NCBI RefSeq assembly: GCF_001904745.1
Contig: NZ_MRCD01000065.1
Coordinates: forward strand, 1 to 52,912
Length of the DNA stretch: 52,912 nt
Direction of reading: 5' to 3'
Source: Calothrix sp. HK-06
GTDB taxonomy: Bacteria > Cyanobacteriota > Cyanobacteriia > Cyanobacteriales > Nostocaceae
Shown in pieces: positions 26,390 through 36,545 of this stretch (position 1 is the stretch's first letter; each line of letters starts with the position of its first letter). The notes beneath the pieces are model-generated. The model did no database searches, was not told where the DNA came from, and saw only the letters and a program-made list of their open reading frames with translations. The position numbers and the translations under genes were made by a program.

Positions 26390-26512
26390 GCTCACATCTT
26401 GCACCAGGCCTAGAAACCGGGCTTCTTGACAAAAACTTTGCTATAAAACGTTGATTTTTCGTACAGAAGCCCGGTTTCTTTAAGCTTATTGAGAATGCTG
26501 CAAGATGTGAGC
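26390..26512. mobile_element. MITE-like element with nested inverted repeats
   Basis: 123 bp. Outer arms GCTCACATCTTGCA (26390-26403) and TGCAAGATGTGAGC (26499-26512) are perfect inverted repeats. Nested inside, AGAAACCGGGCTTCT (26412-26426) and AGAAGCCCGGTTTCT (26465-26479) are also perfect inverted repeats. It encodes no protein. AGAAACCGGG-type palindromes are widespread small repeats in cyanobacteria. It lies 32 bases past the end of the phosphatase fragment and may have taken part in that truncation. The rest of 26083-26543 shows no gene. Confidence 0.75.
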
Positions 26513-26543
26513 GTCTCTACGTCATTAATCAGGTGTAAATGAC

Positions 26544-26894
26544 CTAACGCCGCTTTTCTGAAGCACCAAGTTCAGCAGTGACGTGGAAACCTGTAGCGCC
26601 TTGTGGCAACATATATAGTTCACCACCACCCATAATTACGTCGGTACCAGAGCGGATGACATCCTCAATAATTTGAGCATACTTATCGCGCGCTCGAATA
26701 TGATTACCATCACGGTTAGTTGTTTCCGCACCAAAGGCAGCAGTACTAGTTTCAGCTAACTGACCAGATTGAATGAGCGCAGTCGCTTTTCCAGCAACAA
26801 TTACTTCTTCAAGGATAGTGTAGCCAGTTTTACCTGATGCTGGAGTAACGCGAGTATTATCTTCTTCCAATCCAAAGGATTCGTTAAAGACCAC
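26544..26894 (-). pseudogene. internal fragment of alkaline phosphatase
   Basis: 116 residues: NESFGLEEDNTRVTPASGKT, GYTILEEVIVAGKATALIQS, ETTNRDGNHIRARDKYAQII, EDVIRSGTDVIMGGGELYML, ending GASEKRR. This corresponds to the middle of a large cyanobacterial PhoA-family alkaline phosphatase. The N-terminal metal and Ser nucleophile region and the C-terminal half are both missing, and there is no signal peptide. The frame opens at an arbitrary GTG. It is a non-functional remnant between a MITE-like element and the isonitrile gene. Confidence 0.8.
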
Positions 26895-27000
26895 AGTTCT
26901 AGAGGATGCATAAAAGAAAATTCCTTACCGTTTGAGTTAATAGAGAGCCATTCCACTGTATGGATAGCTCATTAAACGGATATTAAGGATGAAATTAATT

Positions 27001-28866
27001 ATGACTACAGTACATATTGAAACCAAAAATCATCATCAATTGGTTGTTTCCCAATTTGTGAAACTTTTCCGTCAATTACTTGCTAAAGCTAAAAATGACT
27101 GCTTTGAAACAAAAGGAAAAACTTTTCTAGCAGAGCAATTAATGTATTTTATCCACAGGAGTCAACCAATAGAGATGATTTTGCCTGGATTTCCCTGTAA
27201 GTCACCCAACACAAACTCTAAAGTATTTGGCTATTTACCAGACCGAGGAGAAGAAATTGCCTTAGAATATCTAGATAATTTTTGCGAACAAGTGAGTAAA
27301 TTTTACGCACCAGGATGTAAACTTATCATTTTTAGTGATGGAACTACCTTCTCTGATTTAATTGGAGTTTCTGAAGAAACCCAAGATAAGTATAATACCA
27401 CTCTTAAAAATCTTATTAAAGTTCGTCACATTTCCTGGGAATCTTTAGATAGCTTTTTCTCATCACAAAATGGATATGAAGCTCTCCGAGAACAACTGAT
27501 GAGCCAATATTGTTCTCTTCACAAGCAGCAAGTAGAAGCGCAAATCCAAAATGATGAACAAATACGTCAAACTTACCAAGGTCTGAAGAATTTCCTTTTT
27601 CAAGACAATCCTTGGACTAATAGTAATTACCCTAAAACAAAAAAAACTCGGCTCAAGCAGAGTGGTGAATTCGCTAAAATCATGATTCAACGGAATGATG
27701 CATTAACAAAACTGCTTTCAGAAAAGTTTCCACATCATATTCGGCTTTCTGTTCATGGTCATAATAATTCAGGACCAAAATTTGCTGTTCATGTATTACC
27801 TAATGATTATCGTTGTATTACCCCTTGGCATAACGTAGTTGTTAAAACTTCTGACAATCAAGAAATTATGATGAAAAAAGAAGAAGCTGAAAAATTACCA
27901 CTAACCGCTTTGGTTAAGCGTCACCAGCAACCTTGGTATTTCCTACAGTCAACTGAAGAAATTTGGAGCGAATGTGAATTAGAAATTATCAACCCGCCAA
28001 AAACAGGAATTCGCATTACCTACAAAGGTAATGATAATCAGCAAAAGCCTGACTGCTCTTGCCTTAATTCAAAAACATTACAAAATCTTTGTTTAGAGTA
28101 TGGGTTTGTGGTTTTACGAGGTTTTCATGTTGATAGTAAAGAGCATCTTGTCGAGTTTTCAAGCTTGTTTGGAAAACCAGTAATCTGGGACTTCGGACCT
28201 GTACATACAATTCGACCAAAAGAAAGACCTGATGGTTATATTGCTTCTCGTGAAGCTGTTCCCTTACATTGGGATTTAAGTATGCCACCCTCTTACTTAG
28301 AAGCAAGCGGTCGCTACGAAGATTTTACACCTCAGTTTTTTATTCTTTATTGTCATAGAGCTCCAGCAAATGGAGAAGGACAGACCACAGTAGTTGACGG
28401 TCGAAGAGTGCTTGAAAATGCAGGTTCTACAAAAGTTGAGGCTTGGAAACAAATAGAAATTGATTACTTCACTAAACTTACTTACTATGGAGGTAAAAAA
28501 CACAGCTATCCATTAATTATGCAACATCCGATTACAGGTGAAGATATCCTTCGCTATCAAGAAGGTTCTAGCTCTAAATTACAAACCTTTGAGTTATCAT
28601 CACAAAGTCTACCCCAACAAGATTTTCAACAACTAATTACTGAACTACAAGCCAAGGTGTACGACGATAGCTGTTTAATTTGCCATGATTGGCAGCAAGG
28701 CGACCTACTTTTAATTGAAAATCATTACATGTTGCACGGTAGAACAGCTGCAAGCGATTTAACTGATGACCGAGAACTCTGGCGCGTGCAGTTATTATCA
28801 CACTCACTTCCCCAAAAATCTATATCAGATCTTTCAAAGAAGTTAGACTCAAACAAAGTTGCCTAA
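27001..28866 (+). CDS. fused isonitrile synthase (PvcA/DIT1) - Fe(II)/2-oxoglutarate oxygenase (PvcB/TauD)
   Basis: ~621 residues in two domains. Residues ~5-325 are an isonitrile synthase, which makes an isocyano group from an amino acid (Tyr or Trp) and ribulose-5-phosphate: ILPGFPCKSPN, KVFGYLPDRGEEIALEYLDN, YAPGCKLIIFSDGTTFSDLIG, IRLSVHGHNN, TPWHNVVV. Residues ~355-610 are a TauD-type oxygenase, with Fe ligands His423 and Asp425 in LHWD and His579 in MLHGRT, and 2-oxoglutarate Arg in LWRVQLLSH. In Pseudomonas pvcAB and cyanobacterial hapalindole-type clusters these are separate genes; the partner desaturates or decarboxylates to the vinyl isonitrile. Start at 27001 preferred (AAGGA 12 bases before); ATG 26989 is in frame. 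No prenyltransferase, P450, NRPS or transporter is adjacent. No GGCGCC in the gene. Amino acid substrate unknown. Confidence 0.9.
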   Translation: MTTVHIETKNHHQLVVSQFVKLFRQLLAKAKNDCFETKGKTFLAEQLMYFIHRSQPIEMILPGFPCKSPNTNSKVFGYLPDRGEEIALEYLDNFCEQVSKFYAPGCKLIIFSDGTTFSDLIGVSEETQDKYNTTLKNLIKVRHISWESLDSFFSSQNGYEALREQLMSQYCSLHKQQVEAQIQNDEQIRQTYQGLKNFLFQDNPWTNSNYPKTKKTRLKQSGEFAKIMIQRNDALTKLLSEKFPHHIRLSVHGHNNSGPKFAVHVLPNDYRCITPWHNVVVKTSDNQEIMMKKEEAEKLPLTALVKRHQQPWYFLQSTEEIWSECELEIINPPKTGIRITYKGNDNQQKPDCSCLNSKTLQNLCLEYGFVVLRGFHVDSKEHLVEFSSLFGKPVIWDFGPVHTIRPKERPDGYIASREAVPLHWDLSMPPSYLEASGRYEDFTPQFFILYCHRAPANGEGQTTVVDGRRVLENAGSTKVEAWKQIEIDYFTKLTYYGGKKHSYPLIMQHPITGEDILRYQEGSSSKLQTFELSSQSLPQQDFQQLITELQAKVYDDSCLICHDWQQGDLLLIENHYMLHGRTAASDLTDDRELWRVQLLSHSLPQKSISDLSKKLDSNKVA

Positions 28867-28877
28867 ATGTGAATAGA

Positions 28878-28917
28878 TAATTCGTAATTTGTTGTAAATA
28901 CTACAAATTACGAATTA
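28878..28917. repeat. 15-bp perfect inverted repeat after the isonitrile gene
   Basis: TAATTCGTAATTTGT (28878-28892) and ACAAATTACGAATTA (28903-28917) with a 10-base loop, 11 bases after the stop. AT-rich, without a T-run, so only a weak terminator candidate. GTAATTCGTAATT repeats are common in these genomes. Confidence 0.75.
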
Positions 28918-29000
28918 CCAGTTTCGCAGGCAGATAGATTGCACACTGACGAAAACTGATATACTAGATACAACGACAATTCTGAGAGAAGATTTTGCTA

Positions 29001-29653
29001 ATGACAGCATAAGTAGAGCAAAGCCTTAATAAGAGTACTTACATTCCACCATTAGAAAATGGGGATAGGCTTACTCGTCATGAATTTGAACGGCGATATA
29101 CCGCGATGCCGCATATTAAGAAAGCAGAATTGATAGAGGGAATAGTATACATGGCATCTCCGGTTAGACACGTAAACCACGGTAAACCTCACGGAAGGTT
29201 GATGACGTGGTTAGGGACTTACGGAGCAGCAACTGAGGGTGTTGATTTGAGTGGTAATGCAACAGTTCTATTAGATGCAGACAAAGAACCGCAACCGGAT
29301 GCTTTGCTGCGTATCGAGTCGAATGGAAATTCGCGTATTAATAAAGATGGTTATATTGAAGGGGCGCCAGAATTAGTTGCCGAAGTAGCAGGAAGCAGCG
29401 CAGCGAATGATTTACATGATAAGAAAAAAGTTTATTGTCGCAATGGGTAAAAGAATATATTGTTTGGCAAACGTTAGATAATAAACTTGATTGGTTTTGT
29501 TTGCATTCGGGGGAGTATATCTCGTTATAAGCTGATACAAGCGGTATAATTAAAAATTAGGTTTATCCAGGTTTGCGGTTGGATGTTAAAGCATTGCTTG
29601 CGGGTGATATGGCAAAGGTTTTAGCTGTGCTACAACAAGGTTTGAGTAGTTAG
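29001..29653 (+). pseudogene. Uma2-family (DUF820) putative endonuclease, multiply disabled
   Basis: Reads as a Uma2/PD-(D/E)XK-like protein: TYIPPLENGDRLTRHEFERR, AELIEGIVYMASPVR, VLLDADKEPQPDALLRI, APELVAEVAGSSA. Lesions seen: TAA as codon 4 (29010-29012); loss of one G after GGG at ~29447, causing a stop at 29448-29450, after which VKEYIVWQTLDNKLDWFCLH continues in the next frame; another in-frame TAA at ~29528; and a further shift before VYPGLRLDVKALLAGDMAKV. The frame ends at 29653. The nuclease-like D/E-x-K residues (QPDAL, LVAEVA) are still recognisable, so decay is recent. Between 29654 and 29939 only the next gene's AT-rich upstream region is seen. Confidence 0.85.
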
Positions 29654-31340
29654 TCGCATGTAAGTTTTGTTCAAAAATTAGCAAAACCATAGATTGAGTA
29701 GGCGCCTTCTATAACATAATGGGTGCCATTGCTGATCTTGACAATCAATTTGTAATTTTTTGGTAAATTAAACGAAAATTAATGTAAAATACATTACACT
29801 TTATGGAAAGAATTTTCTCTTAGTACTAATTTAGAGATATAGGGAAATCTTGGTGTTTATTTGTATAGAAAGCATTTTTCAGATAAACGCTATTCAGTTA
29901 AAATAGTTACGGTGTTCCAGTATAAGTGTAACTAAGAGAGTGAATATGCAGCAGCCAGCTTTGGACTTTCGGCAAAACCTTATTCAAAAGATTGCAAAGT
30001 GGAAAGCTGGGTTGGCTGACTTGGGGAAACGAAATCCTCTTATCAAGTTTAAGCAAGATAGCCCACGAACTTTGGAGATTTTGACAGAATCTGCTAATAT
30101 TCTCTTCCAAAACCTTGTATTTGACAAGAAAACGCTTAATTTTCAGATATTTGATAGTGAGTATCAAGATACTTTTCTATTGGAAAATACTAAAGCATTA
30201 CCTGGCGCCGCAAATCCTCCAGAATTAATTACTCGTCAAACAGGTAACGAACAACTCAAACGACTAAAGAAATTACGTAGTGAAGCACGACTGTCATTTG
30301 AAGAGCGAGGGGTAAACAGCTTATTCCTTGCATTGGGAACCCTGACTTGGTATGACAAGGACAAACCAGAAGAAGCTTTAACCTCGCCGCTGATTTTAGT
30401 TCCTGTAGAGTTAATTAAGGAACCTAGACGAGATGCATATAAACTATCTGCCTTAGAAGAGGATATTGTATTAAATCCAACATTGGCGCAAAAGTTAAAG
30501 CAAACATTTGGCATTGATCTTCCAGAACCAGAAACCATACAAGACCTGAATTACGGCGAAATAATTGCTCTAATTAGCGAATTATTAGTAGAGTTAAAGA
30601 ATTGGCAAATTAAAGATGATGTGTTTCTCTCATTGTTTTCTTATGCTAAAGCAGCAATGGTTCGGGATATCATCGAAAATGAAACTCGAATTTTTTCTCA
30701 CCCGATTTTACAAGCGATTAGCGGGGATTTAGCGAACTATCAGTCTAACTTTAGAGAACCACCAGATGCCAAAGCTTTAGATTCACTAGTTAAACCAGAA
30801 CAAATATATCAAATTCTCGATGCTGATTCAAGTCAGCAAGTTGTGATAGAAGCAGCAAAAAGGGGTTCTAGCTTTGTTGTTCAGGGACCACCAGGAACAG
30901 GTAAGAGCCAAACCATCGTAAATATGATTGCCGAATTGGTTGGTGAGGGAAAATCAGTTTTACTCGTTGCAGAGAAAGAAACAGCATTAAGTGTTGTTTA
31001 TAAGCGCATGGTAGAATGTGGTTTAGACCATATGTGTCTTAATCTTCACCACAGTGGTACAACTGATAAACGCAAACTTATCCAAAATTTAGACAAAACG
31101 ATTGATTATATATCACAAATATCTAGCTTAGAAAATCATAATCTATTTTTTGAAAGGTTTGCTTCTAATCGTCAATTACTCAATTTATATCACACAAGTT
31201 TACATGCGAAAGAAAAGCCTTTAGATAAATCAGCATTTGAAATATTTGGTACACTTTTAAAGAAAGAGCGCGAAGGAATTCCAGATATTGATATTATACT
31301 TTCTAATTTCAGTCAATGGGATTTACACAGATTGCAAGAG

Positions 31341-32474
31341 GCTGAAAATTTATTGAATCAGCTAGCGCAGTTTTTACCCTTCTTTCAAGGAGATAAAACA
31401 ACTATTTGGGCAAAAAATTCTCTTGCGACTTATTCCTATAAGCTCGAATTAGAAATTAAAGAAAAAATACAAGAGTTCCAGCAAGCAATGATTTCTACTC
31501 AAAATATTAGTCAAGAGTTACAAATAACACTGCAAATTCAAGCTTTATCCAATTTAGAGTCACTAGAAAATTGCTACTCAGCTATATATCATATAGTAAA
31601 GGCGCCATTACAATTACCAGATAATTGGACTAAATTAGAAGTTTCGACCGTTTGTGAAGCATTTAGTATTTTAGAAAAAGACGTTCAAGAAATTGAGAAA
31701 AAAAAGCTTTCTCAAGAAGCTAAAAATCTACTAGCTCGACTTTATTCATTTTTATTATTCCTGAGAGGAGAAAAAACACTTATTTGGGAACGAAGCAATT
31801 TAAAGTATTGCTCTGAAACGCAGGAATTTGAAATAAGTCATAAAATTCAGGAATTTCAACAAGCTATTTCTTTAATTCAAACAGTTAGTCAACAGCTTGA
31901 AATTACGCTTAAGGTTCAACCTTTGTTGAATTTAAGAGATGTACAAATTTGCTATCTAACTCTTCAACATATATTGAAGGCGCCATCTAAGTTACCAGAA
32001 AACTGGGTCTTATTGAATATTTCAATTATTCGAGATGCTTTAAATATTTTGAGAAACGATGTTCGAGAAATTGAAAAAAATAAGCTTTCAGTAGAAGCTG
32101 AAAATTTACTGCATCAACTTTCTATGTTTCTACCCTTATTAAGAGAAGAAACTACAACTATCTGGCATAACAGTGAATTACAATTTTGTTCAGAAACTCT
32201 AGAACTAGAAATTAATAAAAAAATAGAAAGTTTTCAGCAATTACTTTTTTCGCTCCAAACAGCATCTCAAAAGCTTCAAAGTATTTTAACAATTCAGCCG
32301 CTATTAAATTTAGAAAATATTGAAGCATCCTTGCCTGCTCTTCATTATATATTAAATAGTCCATCTGATTTGCCAAGTAATTGGAACACAGTAGATATTT
32401 CAATTGCTCAGGATGCTTTTGCTAAGTTAAAATCAAATGTTACATTTTTAGAAGAGAACGAACCATTTTTAAAA
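31341..32474 (+). repeat. three tandem 378-bp units in the helicase gene
   Basis: Copies begin at 31341, 31719 and 32097, exactly 378 bp (126 codons) apart. Shared protein signs: A(E/K)NLL..L, TIW, ELEI..KIQEFQQA, L.IQ.LLNLE, IL.AP..LP.NW, then D.(Q/R)EIEK.KLS. Rich in helices and probably coiled coil. It lies between Walker A and the second repeat family, that is, an enlarged insertion in helicase domain 1. Confidence 0.85.
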
Positions 32475-32699
32475 CAAAAATATAGTTCCGAATTATTTTC
32501 TTCTGACTTACCTGCTTTGAATAATAGATTTCAAAGATATAATCGCTATTGGATTATTAGAATTTTTAATCCCAAATATAGAAACGATATTAAGTATTTG
32601 AAGAAACTACGCATTCAAGAGGGACAGATTTCGTTTAATGAATTAAAACGTGATTTATTACAAGCTGTTGAAGTACAAGCAGCAAGAAATGAACTGTAT

Positions 32700-34130
32700 G
32701 AAAGCAACTACCCTGCTCGTCAAGTTTTTGGGTCTTTATTTAACCCTGAATTTTCTCATCAGTCAGAATTAATCAAAATTGAACAAGCTTTAAGGTGGCT
32801 GAGTAACTTACCAAATTATTCGCTTCCTCATGACTCTGTTCGGCGCCTTATAAATTCTCCATCTCTACGGCAGGAGCTAGGCGAATTAGTTAAAATAGTT
32901 GAATTATTCCCTGAAAACTTTAACCAGGGAATGAAATTTTTGACTTCATACTTTAATGAAAATGATATTATTGGGCAATATTTACCTGCAAATAAAATAT
33001 TATTTACTGACCTGATAAAATTTTTGAATCAAGCTAAAACTGATTTACCGCATTTTCGTAATTGGTCAACATACAAACAAATTCATACAAAGCTAGAAAA
33101 TTTAGGACTACAAGAATTTGTAGATGCTTTGCGAGATAATAAACCAAATCCTATAGTCGTTCTCCGAAATAAGCTCAGTCAAGTAGATTATTTACCTGCT
33201 CAAGTTTTTGGCTCTTTGTTTAGTCCGCAAATTTCCAGCCAAGCAGAATTAAAAGAAATTGAAGAAGCTCTAAATTGGCGCCTTGATTTACAACAATATT
33301 CGCTTGACACTGACTATATTCAGCAAGTTCTCAATTCTGCCTCTCATCGACGCGAACTAGTTGAATTATTTGAGAAAATTGAATCCTTTCCTGAAAGTTT
33401 TAGAAAGGGCATGAATTTGGTACTAATGTACTTTAAGGAAAATGACATTGCTGGGCAATATTTACCTCATACTCAAATATTATTTACCGATTTGGCGAAT
33501 TTTCTATTTGCAGCTAAAACTGATTTATCATATTTCCGTAATTGGTTAACATATAAAGCAATACATACAGAGCTAGAAAATTTAGGACTTCAAGAATTTG
33601 TAGATGCTTTGCGGAATAATAAACTAAATCCGATGGCAGTCCTTAAAAATAAGCTTAGTCAAACTGATTATTTACCTGCTAAAATTTTTGGTTCTTTGTT
33701 TAACCCGCAAATTTCCAGTCAAACAGAACTAAAATAAATTAAAGAAGCTTTAAATTGGCGCCTTGATTTACAACAGTATTCGCTCAACACTGATTCTGTT
33801 CAGCAAATTCTAAATTCTCCCGGAGAGCGACGCAAACTAAGCGAACTTGTAAAAACATTTGAATCAACACATAAAAATATCAAGCAAGGGTTATACTTTA
33901 TACTGTCATACTTCAATGAAAGTGATATTACAGATTCCTATCTACCCCCAAATAAAATTACTTTCGTAGAATTAGAGAGTTTCCTTAATTTAGCTCAGTC
34001 TGAATTAGCTGACTTTCAAGAATGGTTAACCTATAAAGAAACCTATGAAAAACTTGAAAATTTAGGTACTAAAAAATTATTAGATGCTTTACGTGAGCGC
34101 AAAATAAAAGCATTACAATGGTTCCCATGT
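32700..34130 (+). repeat. three tandem 480-bp units in the helicase gene
   Basis: The (A/Q)(V/I)FGSLF segments begin at 32724, 33204 and 33684, exactly 480 bp (160 codons) apart. Copies share SSQ.ELK.IE.AL.W, SLxxDSVQQ.LNS, VELFPE.F..GM, YFNENDI.GQYLP, ILFTDL..FL, and THxLENLGLQEFVDALR. Copies 1 and 2 are very alike at the DNA level; the third is the most diverged and contains the nonsense codon at its start. Confidence 0.85.
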
Positions 34131-35732
34131 CTAGAGAAAATTATTTATAAAACATGTCTGGATGCTATCCTTGCTCAGAAACCTGAGTTAAAAAACTTTA
34201 ATGTTGAGGTACATGAGCGACAAATTCAAGATTTTTATAAACTTGACAGTTCCCAACTTAATGTTGCTAGAGAGCGTTTAAAGCAACTTCATGTACAACG
34301 TTGGCAAAATCACGAAAGAAGCTCAAATATTCAAGCTGAGTTACGAATACTAAGAAAAGAAGTAACTAAGAAAAAGCAGCATTTGCCAATTCGTAAACTT
34401 CTCAATGATAAACAAAAAGGGGTGCCAAACTTAGTCAAAGCTTTAAAACCTTGCTGGATGATGAGTCCGCTATCAGTTAGTCAATATATTGATGCATCGG
34501 TAATTCATTTTGATGTTTTAATTTTCGATGAAGCGTCTCAACTTCGCACCGAGGATGTTGTTCCTGCGATTATTCGTGCCGACCAAGTTATTGTAATAGG
34601 TGACAACAAACAACTTCCACCAACATCTTTCTTTACAACTGGAGATAATGGAGAAGATGCGGAAGATGAAGATAATGCAAGCTATGAAAGCGTTTTAGAT
34701 GAATGTTCAAATTTCATGTTTAGACGCATTCTCAAATGGCACTATCGTAGTCAGGATGAGCGCTTGATAACTTTCTCCAATAAACATTTTTACGACTCTC
34801 AATTAATTACATTTCCAAACCCAGTTCAAAATCCTAATTTGGGAGTATGGTTTAAACATGTTCCTGATGGTATTTACGACCGAGGTGGGCGCCGGGATAA
34901 TAGACGTGAGGCAGAAGTAGTTGCTCAGTTAACGTTAGAACATTTTCAATCATGTCCCAACCAATCTCTCGGTATTATTGCATTTAGCGAGGCACAAGCT
35001 AGCGCAATTCAAGAGCAACTAGAGATTTTGGGCAAAGACAAGCCGGAATTTGAGATATTTTGCAGCGATAACTCACCTCGATTTTTTCTTAAAGCACTGG
35101 AAAATGTTCAAGGTGATGAGCGAGATGTGATATTACTCAGCGTCGGTTATGCTCGTGACTCTGTTGGTAAACTTTATCTTAATTTTGGCCCAATTATAAA
35201 ACAACGTGGAGAACGCCGCCTGAATGTTGCTATTACACGGGCAAAAAGTAAAATTACTTTAGTCTCCTCTCTTCTAGCTGCTGATATAGATATAACACGC
35301 AGTAAAAATCAAGGTATAAAGTTGTTACGAGATTACCTAGAGTATGCAGAGAGCGGTGGTAAAAAACTCGAAGGTAATTTTTATACCAATGAACTTAAAT
35401 TTGACTCACCATTTGAAGAAGATGTTTACCACACCTTAGTAGAGCATGGGTATACGATACGTACTCAAGTTGGATGTTCAGGTTATCGAATTGACCTAGC
35501 AGTTGTCAACAAAAATCACCCAGGAGAATTTTTGCTAGGCATTGAATGTGATGGTGCATCCTACCATAGTTCCCCTACTGCCAGAGACCGTGACCGTTTA
35601 AGACAACAAGTGCTTGAAAAACTTGGTTGGAACATCCACCGAATTTGGTCAACAGATTGGTTTCGCAATAAACCTGCTCAAATTCGTCTCTTGGTCGAAA
35701 AAATAGAGAGGTTGCAAAATTACATTTTTTGA

Positions 35733-36319
35733 GCTAATAAATTATATTGACCATTAGAAGGTACAACTCACAAGTTACAGCTTGCTGCTGCTTGGCACCA
35801 CGTAATGAATGAAAAGGCACGTTTGGCGCCATGAAAAAATCAATGGCGTAGTTATAAGACTTGTAGCGCCACGCACCACTAGTTACAAGTTAATGATGTT
35901 GAAGAGAAAAATCTTTCAGTTTCTTGCGCGAGTATAAAAATCTTGCTATTTAAAGACAATCATCATAGACTGCACGCTTATTCACTGTGGCTCAAATAGC
36001 GGTACAAACTAGAACAGATGCTCTATCAAACCCAGACTTTAAAAACGCAACCTAACAAAAACTTTTCCACAATAGGATTTTTCAATTAAGGCTAAAATTT
36101 TATCTTTTAACTAGCTGCGTAAATCTCTCTAAGCAACTATAATTATTTATCAATACAGAAAACCAGAACTTAAAGTAATTGATGAGCGATAAAGAGCCAG
36201 AGATTTTAGCAATTCGCTCCGTTTGTACGCTCGTTTGAGGGCACTTATTAATCAAACAAGCGTACTTCCCATTTGTAGGAAGGATATTATAATGAAAACG
36301 AAACCGCATTATTTTATTT
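35733..36319. other. 587-base intergenic region, no intact gene
   Basis: A short open run near 35760-35833 (ends AWHHVMNEKARLAP) has the look of a gene tail but is not identified. The rest is AT-rich with no repeats of the window's main families and no convincing promoter except AT-rich DNA before 36320. Confidence 0.4.
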
Positions 36320-36484
36320 ATGTCTCAAGCTCCTACCTTGCAAACAATCATTGATTCCGTGGAAGCTATGAACACTTATACGAGCAAGATGTGCTGTTTG
36401 ACTTGATTTATAAACGTCGCATTGCGGGCACGGCGCCAAGAAATTGCTTCTTCAGCAATTACAACAATGCGAGCCGTCTCTTGA
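36320..36484 (+). pseudogene. small antitoxin-like gene with two frameshifts
   Basis: ATG 36320 begins MSQAPTLQTIIDSVEAMNTY; the next frame gives EQDVLFDLIYKRRIAG; a third gives RRQEIASSAITTMRAVS and stop at 36484. Joined, these match a common cyanobacterial small protein family (recalled form: MSQ..TLQ.IIDSVE.LS.EDQ..LF.LI..RR...RR.EIA.NA) usually found as the first gene of a putative toxin-antitoxin pair. No toxin partner follows. Confidence 0.6.
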
Positions 36485-36545
36485 ACACTAACGCAGCATC
36501 CACAGCAAAATACTCAATACCCGATCTGCAGGTGGCAGGGGGTAA

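Larger units (their letters stand above)
29946..35732 (+). pseudogene. DUF4011-type SF1 helicase with C-terminal nuclease domain, split by TAA
   Basis: One frame of ~1928 codons from ATG 29946 (SD AGAGAG; GTG at 29940 also in frame), interrupted only by TAA at 33735-33737. N-terminus matches DUF4011 (WKAGLADLGKRNPLIKF). Helicase motifs: Walker A VVQGPPGTGKSQTIVNMIAE near residue 312; after the stop, Walker B VLIFDEASQLRTEDVV, VIVIGDNKQLPPTSFF, LKWHYRSQDERLITFSN, VQGDERDVILLSVGY and RRLNVAITRAKSKI. The last ~110 residues are a DUF559/Vsr-like PD-(D/E)XK nuclease: SPFEEDVYHTLVEHG, YRIDLAVV, LGIECDGASYHSSPTARDRD. The stop replaces GAA of the LKEIEEALNW repeat (GAA to TAA). Between Walker A and B lie two families of triplicate repeats (31341-32474 and ~32700-34130). 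Proteins of this architecture are suspected in DNA-targeting defence. A downstream restart at 34383 would give a helicase half without a P-loop. Confidence 0.85.

Noticed and set aside
29940-33737. The first helicase part as a complete 1265-residue protein
   Set aside because: It would end within a repeat unit and lack Walker B and all later helicase motifs, which continue in the same frame after the stop.
31341-34130. CRISPR-like or satellite array
   Set aside because: The 378- and 480-bp units are in-frame protein repeats without spacers.
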